Below are positions 33,932-44,561 of a stretch of DNA of 64,000 nt, piece by piece (within the stretch, counting starts at the first letter, position 1; each line of letters starts with the position of its first letter). The position numbers and the translations under genes are program-made. Below the pieces are notes generated by a model, which was not told where the DNA came from, searched no databases, and saw nothing but the letters and a program-made list of their open reading frames with translations. Origin of the DNA: Cercospora beticola (lineage: Eukaryota > Ascomycota > Dothideomycetes > Mycosphaerellales > Mycosphaerellaceae); NCBI RefSeq assembly GCF_033473495.1, contig NC_088938.1:3472001-3536000 (forward strand), written 5' to 3'.

Positions 33932-35038
33932 ATGTCGACAACTCCCTCCGTCCGCCGACGACTAGTCCTCCTACGCGAAAGAATGTTGGCATCTGCTGCC
34001 ATGATATTTGCCAGACTGCTGCCCGACTTAAAGCCAGATTCGAAGAACCTCAAAGGCAGAACCGCGATCGTAACGGGCGCCAACACCGGAATTGGGTACA
34101 GCCTCGCACTTCAGCTTGCGGAAATGGGAGCATTGGTTATACTCGCATGTCGCAACGAGCAGAAGGCTTTGCAGGCGAAGAAATCAATGCTCGAGTCCTG
34201 TCATGAGGCGAACATTGAGATCATGTCGCTCGACACCGCTTCGCTCGAGTCTGTCCGCAACTTTGCACAACAGTGGGAGCACGGCGAGGTTGACTTTCTG
34301 TTTCACAATGCCGGCATACTAGCGTGTCCCCCAGGACAGGATTTCACGGCCGACAATTTCGAGCTTGTCTATCAGACCAACTTCCTCGGCCCATTTCTGT
34401 TGACTTATCTTCTACAATCGCACCTGCGTACGACCGCCCGCGTCATCCTCACCTCCAGCTTCGCTAGTTACACTGGACACATAGGAGACCACTTTCCTTT
34501 GGTTAAGACGCAGGGAAAGATTGAGCAGAAAGTCCATACATTGAGTATAGATCCGTCCGGCAGGGTCGATCCATCAAGGTACAACCAGACGAAGCACGTG
34601 CAGACTCTTTTCGCCCGGAGATTACAGCAGCACTTCGCCTGCCACAATGGTGGCCACCGCATGGCCTTCTCTTTCCACCCAGGGCTCGTCAAGACAAACG
34701 TACTCGAGGTTCCGGATCGACCGACCTGGAGAGATCCATTCTACCGGATCCTTCCGATGATGATGTCTCTCGTGGGGATCGGACAGTCTCAGGGTGCGGC
34801 CACGGGAGTGCATTTAGCGACCAGTGATGCTCCACAGGTTCTAGAGAATCGAGGACGCTTCTTCCATCGGATGAAAGCAAGACCGAATCAGGTGGGGTTT
34901 TCGTTCTTTTTTTCACATTTCCCGTTCTTGTGTGTCAATAGCAATGGCTGATGATAGCAGGCCGACTTCGTGTCCCAAGAAGAGCTGGACAAGCTGTGGA
35001 TGAGATGGTGTGCTGACTTGGACATTGCCTGGCCTTGA
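33932..35038 (+). CDS. Short-chain dehydrogenase/reductase (retinol-dehydrogenase-like)
   Basis: A Rossmann-fold SDR with the cofactor motif TGANTGIG (residues 48-55), a HNAGIL segment in place of NNAG, a serine block ILTSSFASY and the catalytic YNQTK. Fungal proteins of this type resemble retinol dehydrogenase/WW-domain oxidoreductase and often use NADP(H); the substrate is unknown. A 69-nt intron (34892-34960) joins ...RPNQ to ADFVSQEELDKLW in phase 0, giving join(33932..34891,34961..35038), 345 aa. In-frame ATGs also occur at 33878 and 33890; I prefer 33932 (MSTTPSV), which gives the usual leader length. It is followed on the same strand by an O-methyltransferase, so a biosynthetic context is possible. 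Confidence 0.85.
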
Positions 35039-35894
35039 TGTTTTATGGCAGCCTGCGAATCAATGTACTGTTGTTCTCTTCTTTCATGGTCAGCCTATGA
35101 TCTACGCTCTGTCGCTTCGTTCAAGTTGCCGGACCTGAAAACCTCCGTCCCCGTCATAAAGATGCCGATTCACGCGTCTGCCACTCATGTCGTGCTTGCG
35201 CAACAATATATCGAGGCTTGCGTTGCCCGTACGACGGTATGGCAGACAGACCAGCGTCCAGAGGATGTATCCTGGAATACTCCACATCACGCTCTGCGCG
35301 TGGAGTTTATCTCTGCGATCGCGAACGCTTCCGTGCCTCCTGAAATGGGCCACGTAGGGACGACAGAGTTCCAAGGCCTTGGCATAGTTCAAACTCTCTA
35401 TTCATATGACAGGGTAGCATGTCCTAGGGCTTTGTGACCTACTACAGTCCATCACATGCGTTATGGAATCGGCAAGCAAGGCCTCTGACTCTATGATCCC
35501 ACTCTCTGCACTGACCGACTTTGGGCACACTAAGCTGTCTGACTGGCAGTGATCCATGCAGAACTGCAGAGTAAATGCCCTGTCCTGTTCCTAGTATCCG
35601 TGTATGCATTTGACGGACTGTATAATCCGATTGACGAAGCTCTGTGGGGAATATGCCGGTGGACGAAGCTGATAAGGTGTCTGGCTTCCAAGGTAGCATA
35701 GAGCAGAATCTGATGCTAGATCGGGAATGGCGATAGGAGGCTTCGGACTTCCGTAGACAGGGTACGTACAACACGCGTTGCGGTCTTCATGGGATGTATC
35801 TTGCTCAGTCGGCGATCTAAGACATATATATACGCCATGTTAGCGCTGGCATGACAATACTTCTATCGCAACGAACCACTCATGTTGCAAAAAG
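35039..35894. other. Intergenic, weak frames only
   Basis: Frames on both strands (130 codons + at 35,045 and 96 codons - at 35,102) lack family signatures. The right end contains the promoter of the methyltransferase. Confidence 0.5.
35825..35832 (+). promoter_or_regulatory. TATA-like box of the O-methyltransferase
   Basis: TATATATA, 63 bp upstream of the ATG at 35895. Confidence 0.4.
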
Positions 35895-37169
35895 ATGGCT
35901 ACTTCAAAGTCGCAAGATAGCGTCGCAGCCTTGGCTCAGTCGCTCTCTGAAAGCGTTGCTTTAATTGCAAAGTATCACGAGGTGAACAAGCTGCCCTCGC
36001 TGAGTCTTGAAGCAGACTCTGCTCAAAATGGTTCCTACCCGCCTCCAGTCGAACAGGCCCGAAATTGTCTCATCAGCGATTGCCAAAACATGCAGCGATT
36101 ATTCACAAGGTCCGAGGACATTTCACATATGCACGGATTCACCCAAACAGCCTTTCTGGGCCTCATGCGATTCATCTTCGAATTCCGAATTGCTCAGCTG
36201 GTCCCTGTTGGTGGCGATGCAAAGATCTCATACGGAGATGTCGCAGAGAAGACTTTGGTCCGGGCGGGAGTTTTACGGCAGATCTTGAGGGCTGCTATTG
36301 CTTTTGGAATGTTTGAAGAAAAACAACAGGGATACATCGCGCATTCCCCAATTACTCGTGCCTGGGTCAACTCGGATCAGATGTCTGACTGGTTCTCGAT
36401 GCTTGAAATAGGCAGCACTGGCCTTAACAATCTTGCGCCTGCACTGCGGAAATGGCCAGAAGCGGACAGTCCAGCGAAATCGGCAATCATGTTCGCTATA
36501 GGCACAGGCGATGCAGACTTCTACCAATACTTGGATCGATCTCCATCCAAGGCCAAGCACTTTGCTGCTGTCATGAGTTTGTACCAGGCCGGCGACGGCT
36601 ACGACCCTCGGCATACAGTCAACAACTTCGATTGGTCGAAGGTCAACCATCTCGTCGACGTGGGTGGATCTACAGGCGAGATTGCCTTTATGCTCAAAAA
36701 ACAATGTCCGGACTTGCAAATCACTGTTCAAGACCTGCCGAGCACGATTCAGGCTGTTCGCAAGCAATCCAACGTTGACCTTCAAGGGGTAAATTTCATG
36801 GAACATGATTTCTTCAAGCCGCAGCCCGTACACAGAGCAGATGTCTATATGCTCAGGTGGATCCTGCATAATTGGTCGGATGCCATGGCTACACGCATAC
36901 TACAGGCACTAATCCCGGGCCTAAAGCCTGGAGCCACGGTGTTGATTGTGGATGAGATTATGCCCGCAATTGGCACCGTGCCCCCGGAGATTGAGAGAAA
37001 CCAGAGGACACTGGATTTGACAATGTTGACACTGTTCAATGCGAAGGTCAGGGAGCTGGAGGACTGGAAGCAGCTCGTTGCCACGGCCGATTCGCGGTTC
37101 CTTATTTCAAATATCACAGAGCCTGAAGGATCGCGTCTAAGCTTGATCGAGCTGCAGTGGCAGGGCTGA
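35895..37169 (+). CDS. SAM-dependent O-methyltransferase (fungal secondary-metabolite type)
   Basis: A single-exon protein of 424 aa with the architecture of plant-type/sterigmatocystin-like O-methyltransferases: an N-terminal dimerisation helix region, an SAM-binding VDVGGSTGE motif at about 254-262, and the C-terminal catalytic block MLRWILHNWSD, with His325 as the expected catalytic base, then ILIVDE-type and LTMLTLFNAK segments. The reaction would be methyl transfer from SAM to a hydroxyl of an aromatic or polyketide acceptor; the substrate is unknown. No polyketide synthase or NRPS core is in the window, only an adenylation-enzyme fragment and dehydrogenases, so it may be an isolated tailoring gene. 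Confidence 0.9.
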   Translation: MATSKSQDSVAALAQSLSESVALIAKYHEVNKLPSLSLEADSAQNGSYPPPVEQARNCLISDCQNMQRLFTRSEDISHMHGFTQTAFLGLMRFIFEFRIAQLVPVGGDAKISYGDVAEKTLVRAGVLRQILRAAIAFGMFEEKQQGYIAHSPITRAWVNSDQMSDWFSMLEIGSTGLNNLAPALRKWPEADSPAKSAIMFAIGTGDADFYQYLDRSPSKAKHFAAVMSLYQAGDGYDPRHTVNNFDWSKVNHLVDVGGSTGEIAFMLKKQCPDLQITVQDLPSTIQAVRKQSNVDLQGVNFMEHDFFKPQPVHRADVYMLRWILHNWSDAMATRILQALIPGLKPGATVLIVDEIMPAIGTVPPEIERNQRTLDLTMLTLFNAKVRELEDWKQLVATADSRFLISNITEPEGSRLSLIELQWQG

Positions 37170-38482
37170 GTCGTGACCTTACTGTCCATGGTCTTATCTG
37201 TCTGTGTAGAAAGTCAAACATGATTGAATAGTGCACCGTTCTCTCCTTCATACCCGACTTCCTTTGTCATTCGTCTTAGTATCTCTGCAAGCAATGCTGA
37301 GTATGAGGAGCGAAAACAATGCAATGAGAGTATCTTCCTACACAAGATCCAGACGTTATTTCAAACCGGGAACAAGAAGACATGCTCAAATAGTCTAGTG
37401 ATGCTGGACGCCTTTACTGTAGCGGCTCCTGATCAAGAAGCGTTGGCACGAGCACAAGACTTGACTTTCGGCAGAAGACTAACTCTCAGCTGGATAGTCT
37501 GCTTGACATTCGACGTTTTCCGCGCCAGGTTGGCCGACTATCTTGGGATCGCCGTGAGTGTTTGGAAGAAATAGGTCCTTGCGCTCGAGACACGAAGAAG
37601 AAGTCGGGACGAGCGGCAGGAGAGAAGCGCATTCGCCGCTTGATCAACACTGCAAGAAGCCTCTGCTCTGAGACCAAGTGTTCTGGTGTCGTCGCCGAAG
37701 CGCAAACAAGATTCCCTCGAAAGGTGTTTCGAAGCAGAAGAAGACCAATTGGGACCATCTGCAGGAATGATTGACGAGAGCTGACACCCAGTTGATGAAG
37801 GAGAATATGGCCTAGATTAACACCAGTCTCGACAGCATTTGCCGTCCTGAGGATTAACGAACCAAGAGCAGGCTCAGCAGGGTGACGGAGCGTAGTGGCG
37901 ACGATGGAACGGGCTCACTCGTTGTTGCTCGGACAGACAATAATCGATGGACACAAATCGGTAGCGAGCGGCATGGTGGACTGACGTTTGTGCCGCAGCT
38001 TGATGCTGAGATGAATAAATCTACCTCAAGGTGATTACATGGGATCGATCGTATCCAGACTCACGCTTCTAATCAAACCCGGTTCGATGCGGCCGCACAC
38101 TCCTCTCCGCTGACTTGTTACTTTGCGGCTATGACAGAGAATCAGCACTGGAAGAAATGGAGAAGTAGAAATAATTTCTCGTCCGAACGGATCACGAATC
38201 AGGCTTCCAGTTATAGGCACATAGTGAGCATCATGTAAAGGGCGTCCTTGTCGTCAGCCGGACCAATTCCATTTCCGGTCCACCAATCAGTGCTGTTGGA
38301 AGCATTTCTTGAAGATGTTGGGCTTCAGATCGATGTTCTTGTTCGTGTTCGGGTCATTCTGGTTGTATTCATGGCTTCGCGCAACAGTCTTTCACCTTGG
38401 CAATGTCTTCGAGTGCAATGGCTAGCACCTCGGCGGGCCAGATTTGATTACTCCTTTAACGGCCGGAAGCCTCAGTCACTTC
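37170..38482. other. Intergenic, nothing recognised
   Basis: Scattered short frames, basic and of low information; no domain seen. Confidence 0.5.
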
Positions 38483-38490
38483 TATAAAAG
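38483..38490 (+). promoter_or_regulatory. TATA box of the small secreted protein gene
   Basis: TATAAAAG, about 94 bp upstream of ATG 38584, well placed for a strong inducible promoter. Confidence 0.55.
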
Positions 38491-38583
38491 AGCCCGCAGC
38501 TGTGCTGAAAGTCGTGCCCAAGCTCGAACAATTTCAACGATCTTGATATCGACTAAGCAGAATAGCATCGCATATCCGCAACC

Positions 38584-39071
38584 ATGAAGATCTCGATCAT
38601 TGCCGGCATCATTGCCTACTCTTCCGCAGCTTTTGCCTCAGCACTGCCGGACCCTGAACTCGAGGAGCGTCAATTGGGGACCACATATGTAAGTGTGAAT
38701 ACACTTTTTCGAGCTAGTGTCGCCGTTCATGCAGGATATCTGCTCATCCGACCTATAGACCTGCGTTATGAATCCACGTGGAAATGGTTATTGCCAAATC
38801 AACAATCCTCCGCCAGTCGATCCTCCGCCTCCAGCAACTCTTGGCTGCCACAAGGTCAGTAGAATAATCATTGATGAAGCCGCATGCTTCCGTCGACTCT
38901 ATACTTATCAACAACGCAGGGACACCGATGCACAAAGACCGGAAAGTATGGTTCATCCGCAATCGCTAGACTAGAACTAACATACGCTAACATTGACTGC
39001 TCAGTCGCTGCAATTACATGGATGGAAAGCACGTTCCTGGCCATAGCCCCTGGTATGGTGTCTGCTACTAG
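38584..39071 (+). CDS. Small cysteine-rich secreted protein, 97 aa, effector candidate
   Basis: Four short exons are inferred: join(38584..38688,38759..38854,38920..38945,39005..39071), with introns of 70, 65 and 59 nt that all start GT (GTAAGT, GTCAGT, GTATGG) and end AG; the exons sum to 98 codons in one frame. The protein has a clear signal peptide (MKISIIAGIIAYSSAAFASA), a short acidic propeptide ending LEERQ, a proline run (PPPVDPPPPA) and six cysteines: TCVM, GYCQ, GCHK, RCTK, RCNY and the penultimate residue (VCY). It resembles small secreted cysteine-rich proteins of plant-associated fungi, many of which are effectors, but no named family is recognised. A TATA box lies about 94 bp upstream. 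Read without splicing it would be misannotated as a 92-aa frame. Confidence 0.75.
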
Positions 39072-39225
39072 TCGCAGGATCTTGGCGGAGCATATGCTTG
39101 AAATGTCTAGCTATATCGATGTATCTCTACGCAGATCAGCATGTAGCAGTCGAAGTCAAGAACGCGGTCTTTGAGGAAATTTCTTGTACCTCGATGAAAG
39201 CTTGTACACCACCTGACACCGTTCA

Positions 39226-40503
39226 TCACTCTTCCAGCAGCCCCTTTCGAAGCACGAAATCGAGCTTCTCTACTTCGATATAATCTGGCTCCCGTCTGGA
39301 TTGCTCGAAGTAGACGCTGCCATCTCTCAACAGCTTCGCAAGCGTATCCTCTCCAGAACCTCCGCCTGCACGTTCCATTTCGTCCCAGAGAGTTCCGAGC
39401 GCTGGCGTAGCAAACAACTTCTTTCCATGGGCGACCTTCTGCATGCTAGCACTGGATAGTAGATCCCAGACCAAATTTTCCGCCTTTTGGTATCGCTCCT
39501 GGTCCGCATCTGCGGCTGGCTTTCGCAGATTCAGTAAATCAAAAAGGTCCTGTCCATTGAACCCAATTAACTTCTCGGCCCTCCAGCATTCGTCAAGCGC
39601 ATCAATCTTCAGAACCTTCTCATGCCAGAACGTCTTGCCATCAAATCCGCTTTCTGGCTCCTGTAGATTTGCCACTCGCCCGAAGCATGAGATATGCGCC
39701 GTATAATCGACGAGTGTCGTCAGAGGGACATTAAATGGCCATTTGAACTTCAGCGCTATGCTTTGGTCAGAAGGTAGACCCGCACGCCAATGCATGAGAG
39801 GGTGTCCAAATAATCCGTCACAGGATGTCCGGCCTTTCCACAGATGCGAGAAGAGCAGTTGCCACTTGAGCAAGAACTCTGTTCCTTTGCGCCCAGCGAT
39901 GAAATGATTTCCAATAAAAGTCTGATTTGACCACGCTGTACACATCTCATAAGGGCTTTCGGGAGAAGACAGTCGGTTCCAGCAAAGCCGGTCAAGGTCC
40001 ATGAAGAGGATGACTCCGACGTCCAGCCACACGCCACCGTACTTCCAGATCAAAGCCACTCTCAGCAAGTCCGCTGAGTGCTGACCAACGTAAGGGCCTG
40101 TCATGGTGTTGTCCACAAAAGCCGGTGGAAGGAGATTCTCAGCGGGTGTAATCCAGTCCAATGCATAGTTCGGCTTGCCCGGGACTTTATGGACGAGACG
40201 GACTGTCCATGTTGAGTCGCAAATGCGTGCCCAATTGAGTACATTGTGACGACACCAATTTGGAAGATTGTCAAGTCCAGAGTCCCAAAAGCACCATATG
40301 TTCTTCTCGGAAGTTACCTCGATGTGTTTGCTGAGTTCAGAGAGGATCTCAGAGTCAGTACGGGGGTCCGGTCGCTGACGCGGAGTAATCTTGTCTTTGT
40401 ACATGGGAGGTACATCGTAACCAGAAACGCCGCTCATCTTGTTTTGGAGAGTGCTGACTTGAGGAGAACTGGGAAGCTTAGCAGAGAGAAAAAGGCCGTT
40501 CAC
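39226..40503 (-). CDS. Glycosyltransferase, capsular-polysaccharide-synthesis/GT32-like
   Basis: A single-exon 425-aa protein. Landmarks are NIWCFWDSGLDNLP (the 'iW.fWdqG...P' opening), SADLLRVALIWKYGGVWLDV (the 'aD..R...L...GGvylD.D' sugar-nucleotide and metal site) and later FIAGRKGTEFLLKW and FGHPLMHW. This matches the Caps_synth/GT32 fold used for sugar transfer in the secretory pathway or cytosol. No membrane segment is evident. ATG 40437 (MSGVSGYDV) is an alternative start 22 codons further in. Donor and acceptor sugars are unknown. Confidence 0.8.
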   Translation of the reverse strand: MNGLFLSAKLPSSPQVSTLQNKMSGVSGYDVPPMYKDKITPRQRPDPRTDSEILSELSKHIEVTSEKNIWCFWDSGLDNLPNWCRHNVLNWARICDSTWTVRLVHKVPGKPNYALDWITPAENLLPPAFVDNTMTGPYVGQHSADLLRVALIWKYGGVWLDVGVILFMDLDRLCWNRLSSPESPYEMCTAWSNQTFIGNHFIAGRKGTEFLLKWQLLFSHLWKGRTSCDGLFGHPLMHWRAGLPSDQSIALKFKWPFNVPLTTLVDYTAHISCFGRVANLQEPESGFDGKTFWHEKVLKIDALDECWRAEKLIGFNGQDLFDLLNLRKPAADADQERYQKAENLVWDLLSSASMQKVAHGKKLFATPALGTLWDEMERAGGGSGEDTLAKLLRDGSVYFEQSRREPDYIEVEKLDFVLRKGLLEE

Positions 40504-40621
40504 AAGTTATGAGAAATTGTGTCTGAAGTGAGATCCAACGTCAGGCTGTAGCATGATCTTGTTTCGAACAGGGATATGCTTACCGTCTTACCGGCTGCTA
40601 CCGGGAGAATCAGCAGCTAAC

Positions 40622-40670
40622 ACTAACGTGTTTGATAAGTATGTGAATCAGATAGGCATGTGCATCAACT
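40622..40670. repeat. Left terminal inverted repeat of the pogo element
   Basis: 49 bp beginning ACTAACGTG; matches the reverse complement of 42412-42460 with two mismatches, both of RIP type. Confidence 0.92.
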
Positions 40671-42411
40671 TTACGAGGTGGATAACTTTGATTCTTAATA
40701 TCTTATGCTATAGGTGTTAGAACTACCTCAAAGATGGATTAATTGAATGCTCAGAAGTTACTCTATCTAATAGACAACCTCTTGAGTTGTGTCCTTGGAT
40801 ACTATACTTGCTGCAGGTTAGTTTAGCTCTTGGCTGTCTCTTAATCTAACTAACTAATTCTATTGCTATTTAAGCCTATAACTATGCTATGTCTCTAGCA
40901 GCTAATTTATTAGTATTAAGGTTAAGTGTTAGCTTGATTTTCTTCCTTAGTGCCCTATAAGACTATAATTCTTTAATTATAGTCTTTATATTATTATGTT
41001 TAGCCTAGAGTAATATTATAGTAGCCTATAACCTTTTAAACCCTCTTAATAACCTATCTACTACCTTAAGGATTAAGGTTAGTAAGCTATTCTAGTAGTT
41101 AATAACTCTATCCTTAATCTTGCTTATTTGCTTCTTAATCTGCCTTAGATTCTAAGAGGTATTCTATATATCTAATAAACAAAGTAGTAGTAGTAGAGTT
41201 AGTGTTTTATAACGTAGTATTAGCTTAGATAATATAGCCTCTAGATCTAGTAGTAATAAGCCTAAGCCTCTAAAGGCTACCTTAATATTCTAAGAAGTAA
41301 ATATAGCCTTATAGGTAGGCTTAATTTAAGGTAAGAAGTCTTCCTTAATTAGGTAGTAATATCTAACTATACTAAGCCTTTAGATTCTAGCTAAATATAC
41401 CTTCTTTAATAGACTAAAATAGCTAATATCTAAAGGCTAGAGTAAGTAAGAAGAATATAGTAGTATATAGAGAGTAATAATACCTTATTCCTTATAGAAT
41501 AACTTAAACTCTAGCACTATATAGCTATTATAGCTATCTAGAATTAAGAGCCTCTTTTAGCTAATAGTTCTATACTTAGTATAGTTATTAAAGTACTAGA
41601 TCTACTAGACTATATAATTATAGGATATCTAGCCTTTTAGACTAACTCTAAGCTTCTAGTTTAGTAGTAGGTATTTGAACTAGGCTCTGTTTATTTCCTT
41701 ACTAGAGAAGATAACGTATAGAGGCACTAACTAGCCTTCTATATTAATATAGGCAATAATAGTCTACTACTACGTTAAATTAGAGACTAAGGCCTTAGGT
41801 CGTTGCCTACGCTCTATAGCAGTTATAACTATAGTATTCTTACTATATCTAAGCCTAAATCCACTCTCGTTAAAGTTATAAATGTCGTATTATATAATTC
41901 TATAGAAGGCTATTATGTTGTAAACGAGCCTAAACTACTCTAAGATAACCTCTAGATCCTTATTCTTTGCCCTTTAGCTTAATAACCTCCGTAATAGCCT
42001 TGTTTCTAAGCCTAGATAACGATTAACAAAGTTATAAGCCTGTCTTTAGCCAACCTCTTGTCTATTCCGTACTTTAGTTATTAAGGACGCCCAGCTTCTA
42101 ATTACAGCCTATGTTGGCGAGTAACTACGTGAATCTAGGTCCAGAATCTTCTGATAAACTACCTCCTCTTTAACCGGAGTTAAGGCTCTGTTCGTTGGCG
42201 GTGTACTAGTCTTTGGAGCCGTACTATAGAGTCTGCGGTTGACAGTAGAATATTTGACTCCGTAGGCGGCTGCAGCGCGTCGCACGCTTGGAAATCGACC
42301 TAACAGGTAATTACGAACAGCATTCTGAATACACTCTTCGTTTGGAGGTGCCATCGCGTAAAATGGTGGAATAATGGACGCGTTTAGTAATAGTGGTGGA
42401 TACGAGATGGA

Positions 42412-42460
42412 AGTTGATGCACATGCCTATCTGATTCACATGCTTATCAAATACGTTAGT
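42412..42460. repeat. Right terminal inverted repeat of the pogo element
   Basis: 49-bp inverted partner of 40622-40670, ending CGTTAGT. Confidence 0.92.
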
Positions 42461-42609
42461 ACCATGCCATTTAATACAGATGTCACTGCCACCTATTGTG
42501 GCTGCGTGACCGACTCTGTCATACATTTGTGACTAACATGATAGGCAACGAGCTTCATGCTTGTGATAGCCCACTAGTCAAAGACTATGTGCCTCACGAA
42601 TCAGGCCTC

Positions 42610-43482
42610 TCAGCACTCTGCCCCGTTCACCTTGATGACTTGTCCTGAGATCCAATTACTTTCTCCTCTCCATAGCAAACTGACGGCATCAGCCACTTCG
42701 CCCACTCTGCCAAGCCTGTTGAAAGGACTGAGTGCTGTCAGAGCCTGCGTATTTTCCTCATTGTTGGCCTGCACAAAGCTCTCCGTCTCGACTGGCCCGG
42801 GCAATACGGCATTGACGCGGATTCCGCGCTTCGCGAGTGCTTGAGCAAGTGACCGCACCATGATATTGAGCGCCGCTTTCGTGGCGATATAGAGAAATAG
42901 CTGTGAGGGAAGGGCGCTAAAGTCGGTGAGGTCGGATGAAATAAAGATTATCCGACTTCCGTTTGCCATGAAAGGGAAAGCCGCCTGTTAATCCATGATT
43001 AGTAGCTCTTCTACGTGGCAAATGATAAGCAGAAATTCAACCTGAGTAAGGAATAGTGGACCTTTCACGTTCAACCCAAATGCAGCATCGAAGTCTGCTT
43101 CCGTTACTGATTCGAATGCGGTTGTAAATGCAGCTGCAGCATTCGCGACTAGCACGTCAATCTTTCCAAAGCGTGCAACTGCTGCTTCGACCAGCCGGGA
43201 CACCTCTGCGGGGACTGCCATGTCTGCCTGCACCGCAATTGCGCGATAGGAGCCAATTTCGGAGACAACATCGTCGGCCCCAGATTTATCTGTTCTGTAG
43301 TTGACGACCACGGAAGCGCCTTCGCTGCCTGCCTTCAGGGCTATGGCTTTGCCAATGCCTTTGGAGGCACCAGAGACCAGGATCACTTGGTTTGCCTGGA
43401 TCATGTTCGACATTTTCGACTTGCTTGCGACTAGCTCAGACGCCAGGGTGTAGCGCCTCAATCTTAAGTGTAGGCTGGCCAT
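42610..43482 (-). CDS. Short-chain dehydrogenase, 3-oxoacyl-ACP-reductase-like
   Basis: A classical SDR with GASKGIG at the cofactor site, a VLVANAAA stretch for the NNAG region, IIFISSD for the catalytic serine and YIATKAA for YxxxK, followed by PGPVET. A 57-nt intron (42985-43041; donor GTTGAA, acceptor CAG) joins ...LFLTQ to AAFPFMANG in phase 0: complement(join(42610..42984,43042..43482)), 271 aa. ATG 43413 (MSNMIQANQ) is the more usual SDR start, since the first 23 residues look like leader. It is an NAD(P)-dependent carbonyl/hydroxyl oxidoreductase of unknown substrate. Confidence 0.87.
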
Positions 43483-44561
43483 GACTTCTCAAGTTACCGC
43501 AAGCGGACATTCGAGTCGTCATGGGAGCGGACATATCGCTATGCCGAGCGGTCCAGTCGTAGGGCACTCAGCGAAAGTAACCCTTCGCTCTCGGCCATTG
43601 TAAAGTGCGAGGTCCAGTTATTTTACGAGAAGTGTTCGGTGGCGCTTTTCCTAGCGATTGTAGGCGCGAAGCTCGGATTCCATCTTCTTTGCCTTGAATC
43701 ATGGCAGACTTTACCCAGTCGGCTAGGGATCAGTCGCTGGTCAATCAGTTCATTCGACATGGTCTGTCAGTTACGAGAGGCGATTGGGAGGCTAGTAGCT
43801 TCGTCCCAATTGTGCACAGGTGGCGATCGAGAGAGTGCCAAAAACACAAAAGGTCTGCATACCACCGGAAGCGTGTGTAGCGGGCTCGGCGACGAATTGC
43901 CTTTCTAGGTCCTGAGTTGGCGAGAGCGAAACGAGCTACCTTCGTTCTTCCAGAGCGCGGTGGAGTGGTACGAACTGCCTGGTCGACCTGTCCCTGGCTT
44001 CGTTTATGGGACGTCCTGGCTGTTGGGCCTTTGGCAACACGCTGCCACGAGCAAATCACGACAACACGTGATGACCGGTCGGAACATGCTGGTCGCAGAG
44101 TCCATTTGCCCTAGCTGCTGCGGTATGCTCTTCAGATCTTCCTGAAAAGGCAATGCATGACAGTGAGACCATGCATGTCAGGTCCGGGAGTCTGGATCAA
44201 TATAGTCTTGCTTGTTGGCAACGAAGCTGAAAATAGCTTGGCAGTCAGATGCAGATGGCTCGAGGTGGCCGGCAGGACGGTGCATCGCGAATTTGGTAGG
44301 TCATGGATACATAGTGATCCGGCAAGAAAGTGCGCCTGATGCTGGGTGAGATCCAACACAGTGTGTGGTCGGAATTTGTGAATTGCAGTGCACACCAATT
44401 CCGCGAAGTCGCGTGTCAGCCATGCGGGCGAGGTCGATCTTTGTGCCGAGGCCCAAGGTAAGCATTGCATACAACAGATCACAACACTTAACACTCTTCA
44501 CTCTTTCATTCTCCCAGCATTCTGTCCGAGAATCTCTAGCTCAAGGAAACGAATCATCATA
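43483..44561. other. Divergent intergenic region between two dehydrogenases
   Basis: No gene is recognised. It presumably holds the promoters of both flanking genes. Confidence 0.5.

Larger units (their letters stand above)
40622..42460 (-). mobile_element. Pogo/Fot1-type DNA transposon, partly RIP-mutated
   Basis: The element is 1839 bp between 49-bp terminal inverted repeats. The transposase reads leftwards. Its first 81 codons (ATG 42354) are intact and contain a Psq-type helix-turn-helix (FPSVRRAAAAYGVKYSTVNR). The rest is broken by stops but, read through, shows the DDE region near 41,430-41,560 (RLLILDSYNSY, then LYSSYLL-PLD), where His codons have become Tyr, the expected RIP effect. 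CA/TG depletion is strong from about 40,920 to 42,050 but absent in the termini and 5' coding end. The target duplication is not clear: AC flanks both ends and TA overlaps the right end. Confidence 0.88.

Noticed and set aside
35045..35437. Overlapping frames on both strands, one with a CHSCRAC phrase in a third frame
   Set aside because: The cysteine spacing does not fit Zn2Cys6 or C2H2 and there is no supported start or splice site.
36273..36869. 198-codon - strand frame
   Set aside because: Antisense shadow of the O-methyltransferase.
40618..42464. TA target duplication for the pogo element
   Set aside because: The left flank reads CA and only the right shows TA; AC flanks both ends instead, so the true duplication is unresolved.
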